A stretch of 10,488 nt of DNA from assembly GCA_024640485.1 (NCBI GenBank), contig JAHEEY010000129.1, positions 1-10,488 on the forward strand. Reading direction: 5' to 3'. Numbering within the stretch: the stretch's first letter is position 1; each line of letters starts with the position of its first letter. A program made the position numbers and the translations under genes. Positions 5,743 to 10,488 of the stretch are shown here, one piece after another. Below the pieces are notes generated by a model that worked only from the letters and a program-made list of their open reading frames with translations, did no database searches and was not told where the DNA came from. The DNA is from Chloroflexota bacterium. GTDB taxonomy: Bacteria > Chloroflexota > Anaerolineae > Promineifilales > Promineifilaceae.

Positions 5743-6549
5743 CTAATGCAAACTGCTGGTCACCGGCTTGGCGACCACCACCAGCCGGTGGCTGTTGGTC
5801 TCGTAAGGCCAGCAGGTGACCATGGTCACCCGCTCATCGTCGGTCTGTTCAATCCAATGGGCGTTCGCCAGCCGCACTTCCAGCGGCTGCCCCTTCTCCG
5901 GGATAATCTCTTTCTCAGTCACCTGGTATTCAAACTGTTCGTCGTCATCATACAGGATGATGGTATCCCCCGGCTCCAGATCCACCAGGTATCGGAACAC
6001 CTCGCCGAACACATTATGGTGCCCGTTGAGCACCGTGTTGCCCGCGATTCCCAGCGGCTGGCTGCTGTTGTGCCAGCCCGCCTCGAATTTGTCCGGCACC
6101 TGCCAGCGGTAGTAGGTAGCCCCACCCTGGTCAAACGACTCCAACCCGATGGCGCTGACCGGCGCGTCCAACTCAATCGACGGGATCACGATCCGGGTGG
6201 GAATGCCGTCATCGGGATCCACCACCTCGGCATCGGCCATGGAGATCATCCCGGCATCGACTTCCAACTCTGCCGGTGGGGCCGGCGTCGCCGCCGCTGC
6301 CGCCAGCTGCTCCGCCTTACGCAGCAGAAAATCGGGCACCCGGGCCACCGATGCCGGCGTGGGCAGCGCCTGCGCCTGCTCCGGCGACATGAATGCCGTG
6401 GACACATTGTACGCCGCCCAGGAGACCGTCGCCGGGGCTACCAGCCAGATGCCGGCACAGGTCATCATGATAATGGCGGCGATACTGATCACTACCACGC
6501 CCATGGGCACAAGTTTTTCTTCGTTCTGGGGGGGATTGACTCTGCTCAT
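5743..6549 (-). CDS. Membrane-anchored sortase (class D/E-like transpeptidase)
   Basis: 268 residues. An N-terminal transmembrane anchor (about 15-40) is followed by an Ala/Pro-rich linker (about 55-110) and the sortase barrel. IPSIELDAPV (122-131) opens the barrel, LNGHHNVFGEVFRYLVDL (174-191) carries the catalytic His (H177), VTMVTCWP (241-248) the nucleophile C246, and SHRLVVVA (253-260) the catalytic Arg R255. The triad is complete. Sortases cut an LPxTG-like motif and join the protein to the cell wall or to another protein. The class assignment is tentative. The downstream gene encodes an LPESG-tailed protein and is the obvious candidate substrate. No Shine-Dalgarno precedes ATG 6549. 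Instead a near-consensus promoter ends 6 bp before it, so the transcript is probably leaderless. The gene starts 65 bp after the sirtuin stop. Confidence 0.92.
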   Translation of the reverse strand: MSRVNPPQNEEKLVPMGVVVISIAAIIMMTCAGIWLVAPATVSWAAYNVSTAFMSPEQAQALPTPASVARVPDFLLRKAEQLAAAAATPAPPAELEVDAGMISMADAEVVDPDDGIPTRIVIPSIELDAPVSAIGLESFDQGGATYYRWQVPDKFEAGWHNSSQPLGIAGNTVLNGHHNVFGEVFRYLVDLEPGDTIILYDDDEQFEYQVTEKEIIPEKGQPLEVRLANAHWIEQTDDERVTMVTCWPYETNSHRLVVVAKPVTSSLH

Positions 6550-6555
6550 GTTGAT

Positions 6556-6584
6556 AGTATAAACTAAGAAATCCGTTATGTAAA
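6556..6584 (-). promoter_or_regulatory. Near-consensus promoter giving a leaderless sortase mRNA
   Basis: On the - strand TTTACA (6584-6579, 5/6 to consensus) and TATACT (6561-6556) are separated by 17 bp. Six bases separate the -10 box from ATG 6549, so the predicted transcription start is the A of the start codon. No ribosome binding site precedes the ATG, which fits leaderless translation. It allows the sortase/LPESG pair to be expressed independently of mgtE-sirtuin. Confidence 0.6.
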
Positions 6585-6614
6585 ATGATTACTGCCAGCC
6601 CTTCATTACGCTTC

Positions 6615-7364
6615 TCACCCCTGGTCGCCCTGCCGCATCGCCGCCACCAGCGCCGGCAGCAGCTCCCCCGAAGGGCCTTCCAAATGGTAATCCACCAGCG
6701 AGGTCAGCGGCGTCGGGTTGGGGTTGATTTCCACCACCACCGCCCCGCTTTCCTTGGCCGCCACCGGCAGAGAAGCCGCCGGCTGCACCACCGCCGAGGT
6801 GCCCACCGAAAGGAACAGATCGCAGTCCGCCGCCGCCGCCCCCGCAGCCACCAACACATTCCGCGGCAGGTTCTCCCCAAACCAGACCACATCAGGGCGC
6901 AGCCGCCCGCCGCAGACCGCGCATAATGGCGCCTTGCCCTGATCATCCCGCCAGCCGTCGTCTGGCGCCCCGCAGTCGAAGCAGAGGATCCGGCTGATGC
7001 TGCCGTGAAGCTCCAATACCTCCCGGCTGCCGGCTGCCTGGTGCAGCCCGTCCACATTCTGCGTCGCCAGGGTCAGCTTGGGCACCAGCGCTGCCAGCGC
7101 CGCCAGGGCGTAATGCCCCGGGTTCGGCGATGCCTGGGCCACCAGCGCCCGCCGCCACACATACCACTCCCACACCAGCTGCGGGTCCTGCTGGAACGCC
7201 CCCGGGGTGGCCAGCTTCTCCGGCTCATACTGGGCCCACAGCCCCGTCTGCGCCTCACGGAACGTGGGCACGCCGCTCTCGGCAGAGCAGCCGGCGCCGG
7301 TCAGCACCATCACGTGCCCTGCCCTTCTCAGGCTGTCTGCTAAGCTTTCAGGGATCTCAACCAT
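6615..7364 (-). CDS. cobB: Sirtuin NAD-dependent protein deacylase (class III-like)
   Basis: 249 residues with the full Sir2 set. GAGCSAESGVPTFR (23-36) and TQNVDGLH (101-108) bind NAD, H120 (ELHGSI) is the catalytic base, and C128/C131/C148/C151 form the zinc knuckle. WFGENLP (161-167), GTSAVVQPAA (188-197) and EINPNPTP (212-219) complete the cofactor site. Y68 and R71 in EWYVWRR match the YxxR acyl-pocket motif that defines SIRT5/CobB-type enzymes able to remove succinyl, malonyl or other acidic acyl groups, as well as acetyl. The open frame continues upstream to 7694 but overlaps mgtE in another frame. ATG 7364 gives the standard length and is preceded by GGGAAG 8 bp upstream. It follows mgtE by 32 bp and is probably co-transcribed with it. 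Confidence 0.93.
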   Translation of the reverse strand: MVEIPESLADSLRRAGHVMVLTGAGCSAESGVPTFREAQTGLWAQYEPEKLATPGAFQQDPQLVWEWYVWRRALVAQASPNPGHYALAALAALVPKLTLATQNVDGLHQAAGSREVLELHGSISRILCFDCGAPDDGWRDDQGKAPLCAVCGGRLRPDVVWFGENLPRNVLVAAGAAAADCDLFLSVGTSAVVQPAASLPVAAKESGAVVVEINPNPTPLTSLVDYHLEGPSGELLPALVAAMRQGDQG

Positions 7365-7396
7365 AATTGAACTTCCCGGTATGAGGGCGCTGCCGG

Positions 7397-8752
7397 CTAC
7401 AAGCCCAGAATACGCCGCGCCAACGAAAAATAGATCAACAGCCCGGTGGCGTCGACGATGGTGGTGATCATCGGGCCGGAGATAACCGCCGGATCGATCT
7501 TCAGCCGGTCGGCCAAAATCGGCACCAGCGTGGCTACCGTCGTGGCCCAAATCACCACAATCGGCAGGGTCAGGGCCACCACCAGGGCGATATCGGCGCC
7601 CGTATCCCAGAAGATCGCCCGCACAAAACCGACCAAGCTCATCACCAATCCCAGCAGCAGCCCGGCGGAGACTTCCCGCCGCCACGCCTGCCACAGGTTG
7701 GACAGCCGCACCTGGTCCAATGTGATCGCCCGGATGATGGTCGCCACCGTCTGCGAGCCGGCATTGCCCCCGGTGCCGATAATCAGGGGGATGAAGATCG
7801 CCAGGGTAATCACCTTGTCCAGGACATCGCTGAAATAGCGGGTCACCGTACCGGTCAGGGTAGCGGCGATAAACAGCAGCAGCAGCCAGCCGATCCGCTT
7901 GCCCACCACCTGCCCCAGCGTGGCAGAGAAATACGGCTGGGCCAACGGCTCGGCACCACCCATACGCTGGATATCCTCGGTGAACTCTTCTTCGTAGATG
8001 TCCAGGACATCATCGACCGTGACCGCCCCCAGCAGCCGGCCGATCTCGTCCACCACCGGGATGGCGAAATAATCATAGCGGGCCACGATCTCAGCCAGCT
8101 CTTCCTGATCGATGGTCACCGGCACTGCCAACACATCGGCGTTCATGATCTCTTCCACCAGGGTATCGGCCGGGCAGATGACCAGCTTTCGCAGCGGCAC
8201 CACCCCAATCAGCTTCTCGTCCCGGTCGACCACGTACAGATAATGGAGCGTCTCCGCATCCCCGATGGTGCGCAGAAAATCAATCGTCTCCGCCGCGGTC
8301 CACTGCCGCCGCAGCGACACCACGTCGCGGGTCATCAACCGGCCGGCACTTTCTTCCTCATACCCCAGCAGCTCCCGCACCTCGTCCGCTTCGTCCGGCT
8401 CCATCAGCGACAGCAGCCGTTCCGAAGTGGGATCGTCCAGATCCTCCAGGAACTCGGCAGCGTCATCCATGGGCAGCTCTTCCAGCAGGTCTGCCAGCCG
8501 TTCCTCGTCGACCCGGTCAACCAGCTCCGACCGCACCAGGCTGCCGGTCTCGTCCAGCACCTCACTGGCGATCTCGTTGGAGAGAATAGAGAACAGGGCT
8601 ACAGCGACATCAGGCTCCAGCTGATCCATCAGGTCGGCGATATCCGCCGGATGGACTTCGGCCAGCAGCTGCCCCAGCTCCGCCATCCTTCCCTGCTGGT
8701 AAAATGCCTCAATCATCTCAATTTCAGGTAGGTTTATGAATGATTCTTCCAT
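7397..8752 (-). CDS. mgtE: MgtE-family magnesium transporter/channel
   Basis: 451 residues with the full MgtE layout. An acidic N domain of helical repeats (about 10-135; LADLLEELPMDDAAEFLEDLDD, 86-107) is followed by a CBS pair (about 138-195 and 200-258), a connecting helix, and five transmembrane helices (about 286-450). PLIIGTGGNAGSQT (322-335) is the family signature. D434 in PAVISGPMITTIVD corresponds to the pore aspartate that binds Mg2+ in the T. thermophilus channel (D432). It carries Mg2+ into the cell across the cytoplasmic membrane. The acidic N and CBS domains close the pore when internal Mg2+ is high, so regulation is largely post-translational. An AGGCGG-like site precedes ATG 8752. 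It heads a - strand run with the sirtuin. Confidence 0.95.
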   Translation of the reverse strand: MEESFINLPEIEMIEAFYQQGRMAELGQLLAEVHPADIADLMDQLEPDVAVALFSILSNEIASEVLDETGSLVRSELVDRVDEERLADLLEELPMDDAAEFLEDLDDPTSERLLSLMEPDEADEVRELLGYEEESAGRLMTRDVVSLRRQWTAAETIDFLRTIGDAETLHYLYVVDRDEKLIGVVPLRKLVICPADTLVEEIMNADVLAVPVTIDQEELAEIVARYDYFAIPVVDEIGRLLGAVTVDDVLDIYEEEFTEDIQRMGGAEPLAQPYFSATLGQVVGKRIGWLLLLFIAATLTGTVTRYFSDVLDKVITLAIFIPLIIGTGGNAGSQTVATIIRAITLDQVRLSNLWQAWRREVSAGLLLGLVMSLVGFVRAIFWDTGADIALVVALTLPIVVIWATTVATLVPILADRLKIDPAVISGPMITTIVDATGLLIYFSLARRILGL

Positions 8753-8814
8753 GTTGATACCGCCTAGCTTGGAACTTTTGAACCTCTGGTGAACCGGCCC
8801 CGCGCACCAATAAG

Positions 8815-8843
8815 TTGAAATACGCTGGTCAGTCGCTTATTAT
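8815..8843 (+). promoter_or_regulatory. Promoter of the mscS-family gene
   Basis: TTGAAA (8815-8820) and TATTAT (8838-8843) are exactly 17 bp apart. Transcription from about 8850 would give a 50-nt leader carrying AAGGAG (8888-8893) 6 bp before ATG 8900. The -10 box shares five bases with the opposite-strand -10 of mgtE. Confidence 0.6.
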
Positions 8844-8867
8844 AACCTTAACCTGGTTCTACATCGA
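8839..8867 (-). promoter_or_regulatory. Candidate mgtE promoter with perfect TATAAT
   Basis: On the - strand TATAAT (8844-8839) is a perfect -10. At 17 bp upstream lies TCGATG (8867-8862), a weak 3/6 -35. The start would be near 8832, leaving an 80-nt leader for mgtE. The weak -35 suggests an activator, or competition with the divergent promoter that overlaps it. A riboswitch (M-box) would need a much longer leader and none is seen. Confidence 0.4.
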
Positions 8868-8899
8868 GTCCACCCGCACACCGCCAAAAGGAGCAGTGA

Positions 8900-9979
8900 A
8901 TGACCGACCAGCTCATCAACCTGGGCACCTCCGCCCTGATCATCCTCGTCGCTTTTTTGCTCAGCCGTCTGTCCCGATGGCTCACCCGCCAGCTGGGCGA
9001 GCGCATCGCCGGGCGCACCCGCAACACCCTGGATGACGTCCTGGTGAATTCCGCCAGAGGCCCCCTGCAGGCGATTATCCTCATCTTCGGCCTGGAAATA
9101 GCCATCAACCGGCTGCAGTACATCCCTGACTCCTGGGGCGATGACATCTCCCGGCTGACCTTCAGCCTTTATGCCCTGTTTATCTACATCTTCTTCTACC
9201 GGCTGGTCGGCGGGGCGATCATCTGGTATGGCAAATCCATCGCCCGCAAGACCCCCTCCAAACTGGATGATAAGTTCCTGCATCTGTTCCGCCGTATCGC
9301 CCTGTTGACCCTTTCCGTGGTGGTGATTATCACCGTCCTGGGCCGCTACGGCATCGAAGTCAGCGCCCTGGTGACCACCCTGGGCATCGGCTCCCTGGCC
9401 ATCGCCCTGGCTGCCCAGGAGACCCTGGGCGACATGATCTCCGGCTTCACCATCATGCTCGACCAGCCCTTCAAGGTCGGCGATCGGGTGGAGATCCAGG
9501 CCATCGACACCTGGGGGGATGTCACCGAAATCGGGCTGCGCTCCACCCGCATCATCACCCGCGACAACCGCATGGTCACCGTCCCCAATTCAGTCATCGG
9601 CAAAGGGATGGTGGTCAACCATTCCGTCCCCAGCACCATGTACCGGGTGGAGACCCACGTCGGCGTGGCCTACGGCAGCGACATCGAATACGCCCGCCAG
9701 GTGATGATTGAGGCGATCCGGGCCCAGGAGTGGGTGATGCCGGACAAGCCCATCGAAGCGCTGATGCTCCAGTTCGGCGACTCCGCCCTGATTTTCCGCG
9801 TCCGCTGCTGGATCGAGCATTTCGTAGAGACCCGCCGGATCATCGACAAGATGAACACCGCCCTCTACATCGCCTTGAACGAGGCCAAGATCATCATCCC
9901 CATGCCTCAGCGAGAGCTGCGCTTCAATGCCCAGAAGCTATCCGTCCAGCTGGACGGCAGCGCTGGGGATGAAAGCTAG
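8900..9979 (+). CDS. MscS-family small-conductance mechanosensitive channel
   Basis: 359 residues. Transmembrane segments lie at about 8-25, 55-72, 87-110 and 133-149. The pore helix region GIGSLAIALAAQETLGDMISGF (162-183) is the Gly/Ala-rich MscS signature (TM3). The beta domain follows with DQPFKVGDRVEI (188-199), then RSTRIITRDNRMVTVPNS (214-231), and a cytosolic alpha/beta vestibule to residue 345. The protein opens under membrane tension and releases solutes during hypo-osmotic shock. It has one more helix than E. coli MscS at the N terminus, as many family members do. AAGGAG lies 6 bp before the ATG. The next gene begins 5 bp after its stop. Confidence 0.93.
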   Translation: MTDQLINLGTSALIILVAFLLSRLSRWLTRQLGERIAGRTRNTLDDVLVNSARGPLQAIILIFGLEIAINRLQYIPDSWGDDISRLTFSLYALFIYIFFYRLVGGAIIWYGKSIARKTPSKLDDKFLHLFRRIALLTLSVVVIITVLGRYGIEVSALVTTLGIGSLAIALAAQETLGDMISGFTIMLDQPFKVGDRVEIQAIDTWGDVTEIGLRSTRIITRDNRMVTVPNSVIGKGMVVNHSVPSTMYRVETHVGVAYGSDIEYARQVMIEAIRAQEWVMPDKPIEALMLQFGDSALIFRVRCWIEHFVETRRIIDKMNTALYIALNEAKIIIPMPQRELRFNAQKLSVQLDGSAGDES

Positions 9980-9984
9980 CGGCG

Positions 9985-10404
9985 ATGCTCACCGGACATA
10001 TCGCCGTTTCAGCGCTGCTCAAGCATTACCTTTCCGGAAGCGGCCTGCCCCTCTATGGCGCGGCGATCTTCCCCGATCTGGTAGACAAAGGGCTCAGCAA
10101 AGCCGGCATCCTGCCCACCGGCAGGGATGTCGGACATTCCCTGCTGGCGGCGGCCCTGACCACCGGCTGCGTCGGCATCTTCTGGGGCCGCCGCGCCGCC
10201 CGCGACTGGGGCCTCAGCTACCTGGCCCACCTCATCTGCGACACCGGCGGCAGCATCCCCTGGTTTTACCCATTTCGCCGCTACGACTTCGAGCCTTCCG
10301 ACCGGTCCATCAGCCAGCTTCTTTTTACCGCCCTGATCCATCCCACCCTGGCCGAACGACTGCTGCTGAGTTGGGCGCTCTCTGCCCCCTTGCTGGGGAA
10401 ATAA
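9985..10404 (+). CDS. Small membrane YdjM-like/metal-dependent hydrolase-type protein
   Basis: 139 residues. MLTGHIAVSALL (1-12) with H5, AIFPDLVDKGL (27-37) with D31 and D34, GRDVGHSLL (46-54) with H51, and LAHLICDTGGSIPW (80-93) with H82 and D86 reproduce the His/Asp pattern of the YdjM/DUF457 'membrane-bound metal-dependent hydrolase' family. Hydrophobic stretches near 52-66 and 113-131 suggest membrane association. The assigned family has no firmly established substrate, so hydrolase is a family label only. It starts 5 bp after the MscS stop, has no good Shine-Dalgarno, and is probably translated by coupling. A role in membrane or envelope physiology alongside the channel is a guess. Confidence 0.75.
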   Translation: MLTGHIAVSALLKHYLSGSGLPLYGAAIFPDLVDKGLSKAGILPTGRDVGHSLLAAALTTGCVGIFWGRRAARDWGLSYLAHLICDTGGSIPWFYPFRRYDFEPSDRSISQLLFTALIHPTLAERLLLSWALSAPLLGK

Positions 10405-10437
10405 AAAGAGCGGCACCGAAATCATTCGCTGCCGCTC
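10399..10437 (-). terminator. Intrinsic terminator oriented for a - strand gene entering from the right
   Basis: GAGCGGCA (10408-10415) pairs with TGCCGCTC (10430-10437), and inside it CGAA (10417-10420) pairs with TTCG (10425-10428), giving 12 bp with one C-C mismatch. Read on the - strand it is followed by TTTTTATTT (10407-10399). On the + strand no T-tract follows. It therefore mainly ends a convergent gene from the right, while also lying right after the YdjM-like stop. Confidence 0.65.
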
Positions 10438-10463
10438 CAAAGCTGCTGCCTCCGTTTCCGTTG

Positions 10464-10487
10464 CTACTTCCCCGGGCAGACGTCGAA
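10464..10487 (-). CDS. Possible last codons of a convergent gene (truncated at window edge)
   Basis: On the - strand the frame from 10487 reads FDVCPGK and stops at TAG 10466-10464, 26 bp before the terminator hairpin oriented for this strand. Seven codons are too few to identify a protein. The case rests only on the terminator polarity and the position of the stop. Another - strand frame is also open here but would run through the terminator into the opposite gene. Confidence 0.3.
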   Translation of the reverse strand, partial: FDVCPGK

Positions 10488-10488
10488 A

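Noticed and set aside
7365..7694. N-terminal extension of the sirtuin to 7694
   Set aside because: It overlaps the transmembrane-coding end of mgtE in another frame; the sirtuin fold is complete from 7364.
8753..8832. Mg2+-sensing riboswitch in the mgtE leader
   Set aside because: The leader is about 80 nt, too short for an M-box, and I see no terminator or characteristic conserved blocks.
10009..10440. - strand open frame of 143 codons
   Set aside because: Antisense shadow of the YdjM-like gene; it would also cross the terminator hairpin.

Overview
The window looks like chromosomal DNA of a GC-rich bacterium, most likely a member of the Chloroflexota (Anaerolineae-like). This is an inference. 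It rests on a secreted protein of the WWTVD...GTIGQPD...GGFW type ending in IYLPLILRSG, a sortase with an LPESG-tailed substrate (a Gram-positive-like, monoderm surface), and high-GC genes in short, frequently alternating operons. No mobile element, phage, CRISPR array or RNA gene is visible.

Left edge, + strand (2-950): the 3' end of a surface protein built of 15-residue SVSGGxxNxASGxxA repeats (45-bp DNA units, YadA-head-like). It is followed at once by a small secreted protein. A gene-free stretch (951-1208) carries two hairpins of a dispersed-repeat type.

Centre-left, - strand (3729 down to 1209): a likely four-gene operon read from a recognisable promoter at 3759-3787. The order is a Trm112-like small protein, a stand-alone receiver domain, a two-domain GNAT acetyltransferase and a PLP threonine/serine dehydratase. 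On the + strand follows a zinc-independent quinone-oxidoreductase-type MDR enzyme (3984-5000), closed by a very strong hairpin terminator.

Centre-right, - strand (8752 down to 5078): mgtE (Mg2+ transporter/channel), a class III-like sirtuin, a sortase with its own near-consensus promoter placed so that the mRNA would be leaderless, and a small membrane-tethered protein with a signal peptide, an SdrD-B-like domain and an LPESG-TM-RRR sorting tail. The sortase and the LPESG protein form an apparent dedicated enzyme-substrate pair.

Right edge, + strand (8900-10404): an MscS-family channel read from a promoter whose -10 box overlaps that of mgtE on the other strand, then a small YdjM-like membrane metal-dependent hydrolase. 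At the right edge a hairpin with its T-tract on the - strand suggests a convergent gene whose last codons may lie at 10464-10487.

The genes are mostly recognisable families. The least ordinary items are the sortase/LPESG cassette with a leaderless promoter, the sirtuin with the YxxR acyl-pocket motif behind mgtE, the overlapping divergent mgtE/mscS promoters, and the tandem-repeat surface protein with an almost perfect recent unit duplication and no visible membrane anchor.
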